Assembly (NCBI GenBank): GCA_937923375.1
Contig: CALAJG010000273.1
Location: 1-15,050 of the forward strand
Length of the DNA: 15,050 nucleotides
Direction: 5' to 3'
Source of the DNA: an uncultured Leucothrix sp.
GTDB lineage: Bacteria > Pseudomonadota > Gammaproteobacteria > Thiotrichales > Thiotrichaceae
Numbering within the stretch: the stretch's first letter is position 1; each line of letters begins with the position of its first letter. The notes under the pieces are model-generated. The model had not been told where the DNA came from. It saw only the letters and a list, made by a program, of their open reading frames with translations, and did no database searches. A program made the position numbers and the translations under genes. Positions 1 through 6,404 of the stretch are shown here, one piece after another.

Positions 1-73
1 CATCAGTACTTAAAAGCGGTTATTTTCCACTTTTTATCGTCTATTTTTTATATTTCCCCATAAGGACTTACTC

Positions 74-355
74 ATGGCTAATGCTAACGCCAGACATATT
101 CTTGTTTCTACTGAAGAAGCTTGCCAAAAACTGAAAACTGACATCGAGGGCGGCGCTGATTTTGCCAAGCTTGCTCAAGAGCATTCTAGCTGTCCATCCG
201 GCGGTAATGGTGGTGACCTAGGTAATTTTGGCCCTGGCCAAATGGTTCCTGAGTTTGATCAGGTTGTGTTTAGTGCGCCAGTGGGTGAAGTACAAGGGCC
301 AGTTAAGACTCAGTTTGGCTATCACTTATTGGAAGTAACTGCTCGTCAGGATTAA
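74..355 (+). CDS. ppiC: Parvulin-type peptidyl-prolyl cis-trans isomerase PpiC
   Basis: Small stand-alone parvulin (rotamase C) that catalyses cis-trans isomerisation of peptidyl-proline bonds. The 93 residues equal the length of E. coli PpiC and form a single rotamase domain with no signal peptide, so the protein should be cytoplasmic. Landmarks of the family are visible: the first-strand histidine H8 in RHILV, C40 in SCPSG, the GGDLG turn, M57 in GQMVPEFD, F61 and H84 in FGYHLLEV. These are the usual positions of the two active-site His, the Cys and the substrate-pocket Met/Phe. The start is supported by AAGGA seven bases upstream of the ATG. It is a single-gene unit converging on the IclR-family gene. 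The identification is secure; the client proteins are unknown. Confidence 0.96.
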   Translation: MANANARHILVSTEEACQKLKTDIEGGADFAKLAQEHSSCPSGGNGGDLGNFGPGQMVPEFDQVVFSAPVGEVQGPVKTQFGYHLLEVTARQD

Positions 356-366
356 TTGTTTCAGCT

Positions 367-396
367 GGTGTGGGAGGCGACACAAACTCTCACACC
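367..396. terminator. Stem-loop between convergent ppiC and the iclR-type gene
   Basis: The arms GGTGTGGGAG (367-376) and CTCTCACACC (387-396) pair over 10 bp with one G-U wobble around a 10-nt loop. The hairpin starts 12 nt after the ppiC stop and lies 29 nt beyond the iclR-type stop on the other strand. There is no clear T-tract on either side, so it is not a textbook intrinsic terminator. Its position between convergent genes suggests transcript-end formation or 3' end protection for either transcript. Confidence 0.45.
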
Positions 397-424
397 GCCT
401 TGATCTGTGACACCGCTATACTCT

Positions 425-1231
425 TCAATCAGGTATTCTACCGCCAATAACATACGTAATTGCCTCCGCTTTTTTCTTAACGATTTCAGCTAGTTTTTCA
501 ATCCGATCATTTGACAATCTGACGGTTGGCCCAGAGATTGAAACTGCAGCTATGGCCTCACCATATTCATTATAGATATTACTGGCAATGCAGCGCAGAC
601 CATTGGCTTGCTCTTCGTCGTCAAACGAGTAACCCGCCTGCCTAATCTTATCCAACTCTTTAAGTAAGCCATTAATTGTGGTGATGGTTTTAGCTGACAA
701 TTTGCTTAAACCGGTTCGTTCAGCAATCCCTCGCACCTCATCTTCAGGTAGTGCAGACAACAAGGCTTTTCCAACGCCTGCCGCATGCAAATGACCTTCG
801 CTACCAATTTGCACGACCATTCGCATGACTTCTAAGCATTCGATTTGACCAACGAAAACGTGTTTATCACCTTTGAGCACAGCTATATTTGAGGTCTCGC
901 CTGTTTCAGCGACTAGCTCGCGCATGTAGGGCCTTGATTGTGTAATGAAGTCACGCTTACGCAAATAAGCATTCCCTACCGAGAAGGCTTTGACGCCTAT
1001 ACTCCATAAGCCCAGATCTGCATCATATTCAACATAATCAAGATACTTCATGCTGACTAGTAAACGATGGGTCGTGGAGTTTGCTAAACCTGACTCAGCC
1101 GACAGCTCGGCTAAACTCATCCCTGAATCGGTTTTGGAGGCCGCTAATTGATTCAACAACAAGAAGGCTCGGTCTAATGACTGAACCGAGCCTCCCGATT
1201 TAGCCTTACTGTCAGTGTTTACGCGACTGAT
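425..1231 (-). CDS. IclR-family transcriptional regulator, probable glyoxylate-linked regulator; start codon unusual
   Basis: A winged helix-turn-helix repressor/activator of the IclR family, likely controlling the adjacent malate synthase gene. Numbered from the ATC at 1231 (268 aa), the family N-terminal helix SVQSLDRAFLLLNQLA is at residues 15-30, the HTH about 37-63 (SLAELSAESGLANSTTHRLL) and the effector-binding domain about 85-262. The latter contains GVGKALLSALPEDE, NGLRCIA with C214, and SISG with S231 and S233; these are the segments that bind glyoxylate or pyruvate in AllR and IclR. The start is a problem. The first ordinary initiator is TTG at 1162, which has no Shine-Dalgarno sequence and would cut the conserved first helix in half (245 aa). 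Upstream to the in-frame stop at 1235-1237 there is no ATG, GTG or TTG. AGGGAG (1240-1245) lies 8 nt before an in-frame ATC at 1231, inside the end of glcB, so I place the start there provisionally. A sequence error or frameshift remains possible. Family certain; ligand inferred from context. Confidence 0.88.
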   Translation of the reverse strand: MSRVNTDSKAKSGGSVQSLDRAFLLLNQLAASKTDSGMSLAELSAESGLANSTTHRLLVSMKYLDYVEYDADLGLWSIGVKAFSVGNAYLRKRDFITQSRPYMRELVAETGETSNIAVLKGDKHVFVGQIECLEVMRMVVQIGSEGHLHAAGVGKALLSALPEDEVRGIAERTGLSKLSAKTITTINGLLKELDKIRQAGYSFDDEEQANGLRCIASNIYNEYGEAIAAVSISGPTVRLSNDRIEKLAEIVKKKAEAITYVIGGRIPD

Positions 1232-3390
1232 TGCTTAAACTCCCTGCGCCTCGCGTGCAAGCGTGGCTCTGTGTAGCCATTTGGCTGCGAGGTACCATCA
1301 AAGATAAGGTCACATGCGGCTTTAAAAGCAATGCTATCTGTTGTATTAGGCGTCATAGGAATATAGCCTGCATCGCCAGCATTTTGCTTATCTACTACCG
1401 CTGCCATGCGTTCCAGAGTTTCCATTACCTGCGCTTTATTTAAGATGCCATGATGCAACCAATTAGCAATATGCTGGCTGGAGATACGCAGTGTCGCCCT
1501 GTCCTCCATTAAGCCTACATTATTGATATCTGGTACTTTTGAGCAGCCTACACCTTGGTTAATCCAACGCACAACGTAGCCTAATAGGCCTTGTGCATTG
1601 TTGTCCAACTCAGCTTGAATCTGCTCCTCACTCAACTTAGTGTCACCCAGTTGAGGCACGGTAAGAATATCATCCAGATTTGCTCGCTGACGATTCATTA
1701 ATTCTTTCTGTTTAGCAAAGACATTCAGTTGGTGGTAGTGCGTTGCGTGCAACGTAGCAGCGGTTGGCGATGGAACCCAAGCACAGTTAGCGCCCGCACT
1801 CGGGTGGCCGATTTTGGCTTCCAACATCGCGGCCATTTCATCCGGCATAGCCCACATGCCTTTACCTATTTGCGCCTTTCCACTGAATCCTGTCTCCAAA
1901 CCGATATCCACATTCCAATCTTCGTATGCAGCAATCCAAGGCTCCCCTTTAATACTATCTTTGGGCAGGAAAGGACCCGCTTCCATGCTAGTGTGAATTT
2001 CATCACCCGTGCGATCAAGGAAGCCAGTATTGATGAAGACGATTCTATCTTTTACCTGACGGATACACTCTTTAAGGTTAGCCGTAGTACGACGTTCTTC
2101 ATCCATCACACCAATTTTCATGGTGTTTGGCGCTAAACCCAAGGCATCTTCAACGCGGCTAAACAATGTGTTGGCAAATGCAACTTCCTCCGGCCCGTGC
2201 ATTTTTGGCTTTACGATATACATGCTACCTTGACGACTGTTGCTGATTTCACCGCCATCATGTTTGAAACATGCAGCGGTAATCATCGCATCCATAATCC
2301 CTTCAGGTATCTCATTGCCATCCGCGTCTAGCACAGCATCGTTCGTCATCAGGTGACCAACGTTTCTTACTAACAGTAGACTTCTACCATGCAATGTCAG
2401 ATCGCTTCCATCTACAGCCGTGAAATGGCGGTCTGCATTCATCTTGCGAGTCATTTGTTTGCCCGCTTTCTCAAAGGTATCCTGTAGATCACCTTTCATC
2501 AGGCCTAGCCAATTGCGATACACCAACGTCTTATCTTCAGCATCGACCGCCGCCACTGAGTCTTCGCAGTCCATAATAGTGCTCATCGCTGATTCTAGCA
2601 CCACATCTTTCACGCCCGCCGGGTTTGATTTTCCAATCAAAGAATCAGCGTCTATCGCAATTTCAATATGGAGGCCATTGTTGGCTAGTAAGAGTTTTGA
2701 CGGGCTATCTCCGCCTTCAAAACCAACCAGCTGATCAGGCGATTTGAGACCAGTAGTCTCGCCATTGGCCAGCGTCACAGACAAAGACTTAATTGCATTT
2801 CCGTCTAACGAGTATTTAGCCACCTCTTTGTGGCTACCTGAAGCAAGCGGTACAGCCTGATCTAAGAATGCTTGAGCTTTTGCTACAACCTGATCACCTC
2901 TGACGGGGTTGTAGCTCGCCGTTTTTTCAACGCCATCCACTTCGGGAATAGCGTCGGTACCATAGAGCGCATCAAACAAGCTACCCCAACGTGCATTGGC
3001 AGCATTCAGCGCAAATCGAGCATTATTGACCGGTACAACTAACTGCGGACCAGCAATCGTAGCGATCTCTTCATCCACATTATTTGTATTAATACTGAAG
3101 GAGTCACCTTCAGCGACTAGATAACCAATTTCAGTCAGGAAGGATTTGTAGGCAGGCATATCTTGAATTGGGCCTGCATTATCCTTGTACCACTGATCCA
3201 TTTTGACCTGAATAGCATCGCGCTTTTCTAATAAAGCTTTGTTCTTAGGCGCTAGTTCGTTAAGTATACTTTCGAAGGAATGCCAAAACGTATCGTTATC
3301 GATCCCAGTCCCCGGAAGCACTTCTTTTTCCACAAGAGCATGTAAGGAGCTGGCAATCTGAAGTCCACCTTGTTGTATTCTACTAGTCAT
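1219..3390 (-). CDS. glcB: Malate synthase G
   Basis: Condenses glyoxylate with acetyl-CoA and water to give L-malate and CoA; a cytosolic Mg-dependent TIM-barrel enzyme used in glycolate/glyoxylate utilisation. The 723 residues match E. coli GlcB, which is longer than malate synthase A. Signature segments are GPQLVVPVNNARFALNAAN at about 114-132, R342 in LLLVRNVGHLM (E. coli R338), the metal ligands E431 in GVMDEERRT and D459 in NTGFLDRTGDE (E. coli E427 and D455), and the catalytic base D630 in GLMEDRATLRISSQH (E. coli D631). The start ATG is followed by a normal GlcB N-terminus; a modest GGATGAG lies upstream. The IclR-type gene follows immediately and appears to overlap its end, which suggests co-transcription and feedback control by glyoxylate. 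No sign of truncation. Confidence 0.98.
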   Translation of the reverse strand: MTSRIQQGGLQIASSLHALVEKEVLPGTGIDNDTFWHSFESILNELAPKNKALLEKRDAIQVKMDQWYKDNAGPIQDMPAYKSFLTEIGYLVAEGDSFSINTNNVDEEIATIAGPQLVVPVNNARFALNAANARWGSLFDALYGTDAIPEVDGVEKTASYNPVRGDQVVAKAQAFLDQAVPLASGSHKEVAKYSLDGNAIKSLSVTLANGETTGLKSPDQLVGFEGGDSPSKLLLANNGLHIEIAIDADSLIGKSNPAGVKDVVLESAMSTIMDCEDSVAAVDAEDKTLVYRNWLGLMKGDLQDTFEKAGKQMTRKMNADRHFTAVDGSDLTLHGRSLLLVRNVGHLMTNDAVLDADGNEIPEGIMDAMITAACFKHDGGEISNSRQGSMYIVKPKMHGPEEVAFANTLFSRVEDALGLAPNTMKIGVMDEERRTTANLKECIRQVKDRIVFINTGFLDRTGDEIHTSMEAGPFLPKDSIKGEPWIAAYEDWNVDIGLETGFSGKAQIGKGMWAMPDEMAAMLEAKIGHPSAGANCAWVPSPTAATLHATHYHQLNVFAKQKELMNRQRANLDDILTVPQLGDTKLSEEQIQAELDNNAQGLLGYVVRWINQGVGCSKVPDINNVGLMEDRATLRISSQHIANWLHHGILNKAQVMETLERMAAVVDKQNAGDAGYIPMTPNTTDSIAFKAACDLIFDGTSQPNGYTEPRLHARRREFKQSVA
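1240..1245 (-). promoter_or_regulatory. Shine-Dalgarno sequence inside the glcB 3' end, placed for an ATC start of the iclR-type gene
   Basis: AGGGAG on the - strand lies within the last codons of glcB, 8 nt before the ATC at 1231. It is the only Shine-Dalgarno-like motif in the region that combines a normal spacing with a codon giving a full-length IclR N-terminus. The second purine run, GGGAGG (about 1191-1196), has no initiator codon at a usual distance. Functional use is an inference. Confidence 0.4.
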
Positions 3391-3691
3391 AATGTGTTTT
3401 TCTCATCCATAAATCGATTTCACATCATGATATCCCATCTCACAATACGGGAAAACAGGTTTTCTAACTTTCGAACAAATATTTTCTTTCTCAATGTTCT
3501 CAAACGCTATTGATTGAGATTGCTTAATCCTTTGATCGGAATTTTGCTACCCCATTTCTCCTAACAAATCTGAACAATTTCCTCTCATCAAAGGTTCCTC
3601 ACCCTTGCTCCCTGTTGCGCATGAAAACGGCAAAACCCTGCTTTAAGCTGCTTTTAGCTGAACGGATAATGAATATTAGGAGATTTACCAG
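3391..3691. other. Divergent intergenic region between glcB and the first lipoprotein gene
   Basis: About 300 bp with no open reading frame of note. It must hold the promoters for glcB (leftward) and the lipoprotein (rightward). I see no convincing sigma-70 -35/-10 pair and no clear IclR-type palindrome. The only ordered structure is an 8-bp inverted repeat, CCTTTGAT at 3529-3536 and ATCAAAGG at 3587-3594. The rightward gene has a strong ribosome binding site, AGGAG, nine bases before its ATG. Confidence 0.5.
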
Positions 3692-5047
3692 ATGAATAAT
3701 TTTTTCTCAGCAGGACTACTTACCATTAGTGTCATCGCACTAAGTGGCTGCAAAGAAAGTGTTGATTTAAAATCAGGTACATACAGCTCAAGTCATACGG
3801 GTGACGCTACGTCCACAACAACCCAGACAAACAGCCATGCACCGACCAGTATTATTGTTACGACACCGCCAGTCACTGTAATTAGAGTGGTAAATGTCAC
3901 TAATACTGAAACAAGTAACGGCACAAACACGGATACTGGTACGGATTCTGGTCCAACTACGGACACGGGGACTGATACCGGTACAGATTCTGGCCCAACC
4001 ACGGACACAGGCACTGATACTGGTACGGATTCTGGCCCAACTACGGACACTGGTACTGATACCGGTACAGATTCTGGCCCAACCACGGACACTGGTACTG
4101 ATACCGGTACTGATACCGGTACAGATTCTGGCCCAACCACGGACACGGGTACAGACACTGATACTGGCTCGGATTCTGATCCAACTACGGATACGGGCAC
4201 TGATACTGCTTCAGCATGTGAAGCCTTCCCAGACGCTATCACTGAATTTGTAAGAGTGCAGCTTCACTACGGCTTATTAAGTGACGCTTCTTTTATTCCA
4301 GGGGAAACAGGCGGTTTAGATACCCTAACCGTGACAGCGGATGCAATCCAAGGCGCTACCGAACTTAGTTTGGATTCAACCGTGCTGCTTAAACCGGGTC
4401 AGCTGATTACCTATGTAGGTACCAATGGTCATAATCGTGTTGCTGAAATCGGAGAGGTTTTCGAGGACAAGGTCACAATAACCTCTGGCGCAGGACTGGA
4501 AACTGCGATTTCTACTGGGAGTAAAATTTCAAACTTTTACTATGATCCAACCCACCCAAATAAAAACGGGTACAGGGCAGTTGCAGACTTTGGTGTGCGC
4601 AGCGCGTTCCCGATTGCAGCTGGCCAAACGCATGTTTTGCTAGGTGATAGTTGGTTTGACGATGAACAACCTTCTGGTTCTGATGAGTTTGAAAAGCAAC
4701 TGAATGTTAGACTACCCGGTTCAAACATAATTAATGCGGGTATTGGAGGAAACACCCTGTGTGATCTTATCAATCGATTTGATACTGATGTCACGCCAAA
4801 CAATCCTGATTATGTCTGGGTCAACAGCAGTATAAATGACTACTTTGCAGGTGTATCTTCTGCAGATTTTAAAACGAGAATACAGTACCTAATCTCTAAA
4901 ATTCAAGCGCTTGGTGCAAAGGCGATAGTCTACGACTCTGCCCCTTCAGGCGGCAATGATAGCGGCGGCAGTGACACTAGGAGAAACCTTTCTTACCGTT
5001 ATTCAGGCGTATTACTAGACTTATTCAATGACACACAAGAGCCATAA
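3692..5047 (+). CDS. Outer-membrane lipoprotein with Thr/Asp/Gly repeat linker and a permuted-looking SGNH/GDSL hydrolase module
   Basis: A 451-residue predicted lipoprotein. The signal peptide ends in the lipobox LSGC with C20 as the lipidated residue; K21 at position +2 is compatible with outer-membrane sorting. Residues about 81-173 are a repetitive linker built on GPTTDTGTDTGTDS. The last 276 residues (176-451) form a module shared with the next gene: an N-terminal helix (about 180-196), a beta-rich segment (about 205-283), then DPTHPNKNGY with D285, H288 and N290, a helix, a strand ending in GDSW with S320, NAGIGG (348-353) and SSIND (N382). The last three match SGNH blocks I, II and III (Ser, Gly, Asn). 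The DxxHPN motif matches block V, normally at the C-terminus, but here it precedes block I. There is no histidine after S320, so H288 is the best catalytic candidate. Such enzymes usually remove acyl groups from glycans or lipids; the substrate here is unknown. RBS AGGAG, spacing 9. Confidence 0.85.
   Translation: MNNFFSAGLLTISVIALSGCKESVDLKSGTYSSSHTGDATSTTTQTNSHAPTSIIVTTPPVTVIRVVNVTNTETSNGTNTDTGTDSGPTTDTGTDTGTDSGPTTDTGTDTGTDSGPTTDTGTDTGTDSGPTTDTGTDTGTDTGTDSGPTTDTGTDTDTGSDSDPTTDTGTDTASACEAFPDAITEFVRVQLHYGLLSDASFIPGETGGLDTLTVTADAIQGATELSLDSTVLLKPGQLITYVGTNGHNRVAEIGEVFEDKVTITSGAGLETAISTGSKISNFYYDPTHPNKNGYRAVADFGVRSAFPIAAGQTHVLLGDSWFDDEQPSGSDEFEKQLNVRLPGSNIINAGIGGNTLCDLINRFDTDVTPNNPDYVWVNSSINDYFAGVSSADFKTRIQYLISKIQALGAKAIVYDSAPSGGNDSGGSDTRRNLSYRYSGVLLDLFNDTQEP
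3931..4210 (+). repeat. In-frame 42-bp minisatellite encoding the Thr/Asp/Gly linker
   Basis: Tandem 42-bp units encoding GPTTDTGTDTGTDS begin at 3950, 3992 and 4034. A fourth unit (4076-4129) carries a 12-bp internal duplication (ACTGATACCGGT twice), a fifth (4130-4177) is a 48-bp variant, and a degenerate partial unit ends near 4210; a partial unit precedes the first. Units differ mainly at synonymous third positions. All unit lengths are multiples of three, so gain or loss of copies changes linker length without breaking the frame. The reverse strand also reads open here, but that is a by-product of the repeat. Confidence 0.95.
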
Positions 5048-5071
5048 AATAAGAGTATTCGTCTTATCAAA

Positions 5072-5110
5072 TAACGCTTCATCGTTAAACCGATGAAGCG
5101 TTACTTTTAA
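5072..5110 (+). terminator. Intrinsic terminator after the first lipoprotein gene
   Basis: TAACGCTTCATCG (5072-5084) and CGATGAAGCGTTA (5091-5103) pair perfectly over 13 bp around the loop TTAAAC, followed by CTTTT. It lies 24 nt past the stop codon and separates the two paralogous genes into independent transcripts. The A's before the stem are too few for a strong leftward terminator. Confidence 0.85.
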
Positions 5111-5212
5111 CCCCCTGTCTCATTTTCTACGCCCTTCCTCCCTTCCACTTACTACCGAACGTCTCTCAATATATTACTCTGGTCACTTAATAAAAATACA
5201 GAGGATGTATTT

Positions 5213-6259
5213 ATGAACAGAATACTCTTAATTGGACTTTTCTCGTATTGTCTGCTCGCCCTGACAGGATGTTATCTACACGATGACCACAAAAAAAATG
5301 ATAGCCATGCACCTACTACCGTTGTAGTTGTAACAGACTCCGGTGATGGCGGTGATGACGATAAAAATGATGACAAAGACACCGGTGGTGACGGTGGTGA
5401 CGGTGGTGATTCTACTGACATCGTTAATTGCGAAGCAAATCCCAGCGAAATAAATGAGTTTGTACGTGTCCAGTTAACTTATGGACTATTGTACGAAGGT
5501 GCATTTTTAGCAGGTGAATCCGGCGGGCTATTACCTCTGAACATTACGGCCCCTGCAGCAGCAGGCGCAACTGTAATTACGGTTGACTCAACTGTTGGCT
5601 TAGTCAATGGACAGTTACTGTCCTACTTAGGCACTAACAATAGATACAGCGTTGGAAAAGTCGTAAACCTCAGTAGCAACTCTATAACGCTGGAAGATCC
5701 TTTGCTTTTCGATTTAGCAGCCAATAACACCAGCTTATGGAACTTCTATGATGATGCGTCACATGCGAATGAAGCTGGCTTTAAAGCACTCGCGGACTTT
5801 GGATTCAACACCGCTTACAGCGTCCTTGAGCCTAACAAGGTTCATCTACTACTGGGAGATAGCTGGTTTAGAAGAAATGGAGAGACACCTTTCCAAAACC
5901 GATTGTTAGAGAGATTGCCCAGTGGTTCTGTCATTCAGAATGAGGGTATCGGTGGCCATAGTCTTTGTGGCTTACTCGGTAGAGTTGATGATGCAATTAA
6001 TACTCACAATCCTGATTACGTTTGGATCAATAGCAGCATTAACGACTTCTTTGATGGCGTTACCCAGGAACAATACAAAGACCGTATGCAGACATTGATC
6101 GGTAAGGTCCAAGCAGCGGGTGCAATAGCGATTGTAATGGATCCTGCCCCCGGGCCTCTTAACCAGTCAACGGACGATGGAATTACCTTCACTACTTTGT
6201 CACGTCGTTACGCTACTCAGATCCTGGATTTACTTGCCGAAACTCAAGCAGCTGAATAA
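5213..6259 (+). CDS. Paralogous lipoprotein with Gly/Asp-rich linker and a permuted-looking SGNH/GDSL hydrolase module
   Basis: A 348-residue predicted lipoprotein and a paralog of the preceding gene. The signal peptide ends in LTGC (C20). A short Asp/Gly-rich linker (about residues 45-70) replaces the Thr/Asp repeats of the neighbour; SHAPT just after the lipobox is common to both. Residues 73-348 form a 276-residue module equal in length to that of the first protein. Visible motifs in order: beta-rich segment about 101-177, DDASHANEAGF with D181, H184 and N186 (block V type), HLLLGDSWF with S217 (block I), NEGIGGH at 243-249 (block II), and NSSIND with N277 (block III). No DxxH lies C-terminal to the Ser. 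Two cysteines, C73 and C252, are conserved with C176 and C357 of the paralog and could form a periplasmic disulfide. RBS AGAGGA lies upstream. Likely a surface or periplasmic esterase/deacylase with unknown substrate; loss of activity cannot be excluded. Confidence 0.85.
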   Translation: MNRILLIGLFSYCLLALTGCYLHDDHKKNDSHAPTTVVVVTDSGDGGDDDKNDDKDTGGDGGDGGDSTDIVNCEANPSEINEFVRVQLTYGLLYEGAFLAGESGGLLPLNITAPAAAGATVITVDSTVGLVNGQLLSYLGTNNRYSVGKVVNLSSNSITLEDPLLFDLAANNTSLWNFYDDASHANEAGFKALADFGFNTAYSVLEPNKVHLLLGDSWFRRNGETPFQNRLLERLPSGSVIQNEGIGGHSLCGLLGRVDDAINTHNPDYVWINSSINDFFDGVTQEQYKDRMQTLIGKVQAAGAIAIVMDPAPGPLNQSTDDGITFTTLSRRYATQILDLLAETQAAE

Positions 6260-6271
6260 CGTAAATAATGA

Positions 6272-6309
6272 CAGGCCTATTATATTAAATAATGGGCCTG
6301 GCTTTTTTC
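6272..6309 (+). terminator. Intrinsic terminator after the second lipoprotein gene
   Basis: CAGGCCTATTAT (6272-6283) pairs with ATAATGGGCCTG (6289-6300) over 12 bp with one G-U wobble around a 5-nt loop, followed by GCTTTTTTCT. It begins 13 nt after the stop codon. Confidence 0.9.
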
Positions 6310-6319
6310 TTCATTGATA

Positions 6320-6348
6320 TTGACCCAGTGATTAATTCAGAAGATCAT
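6320..6348 (+). promoter_or_regulatory. Possible sigma-70 promoter for the cytochrome c gene
   Basis: TTGACC (6320-6325) and GATCAT (6343-6348) are separated by 17 nt, with 5/6 and 4/6 matches to the -35 and -10 consensus. The pair sits just after the upstream terminator and about 55 nt before the cytochrome start. By inspection only; matches of this quality arise by chance. Confidence 0.3.
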
Positions 6349-6404
6349 CTAACTGTTGTAGGCTAAACGCCTCTTCATTTAATTTAATCAGATAGGTTAA
6401 TAAT

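Noticed and set aside
1191..1231. Programmed -1 frameshift making a GlcB-IclR fusion
   Set aside because: The regulator frame is -1 to glcB, but no X-XXY-YYZ slippery heptamer or following stem was found near the glcB stop; not preferred over an unusual start or sequence error.
1729..2136. + strand frames inside glcB
   Set aside because: They lie opposite a full-length, motif-complete malate synthase G and show no recognisable domain.
3642..3670. Possible promoter TTTAAG with GATAAT before the first lipoprotein gene
   Set aside because: The -10 is good, but the -35 is poor and the expected transcript start would fall at the ribosome binding site, leaving no leader for it.
3931..4210. Repeat array considered as a CRISPR
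   Set aside because: Units are contiguous without unique spacers, are in frame and encode a protein linker.
3793..4242. Long - strand open frame of Val/Pro/Ser repeats opposite the lipoprotein linker
   Set aside because: It is the antisense reading of the 42-bp repeat; periodic sequence keeps it open. There is no signal, ribosome site or family resemblance, while the + strand has lipobox, RBS and a conserved domain.
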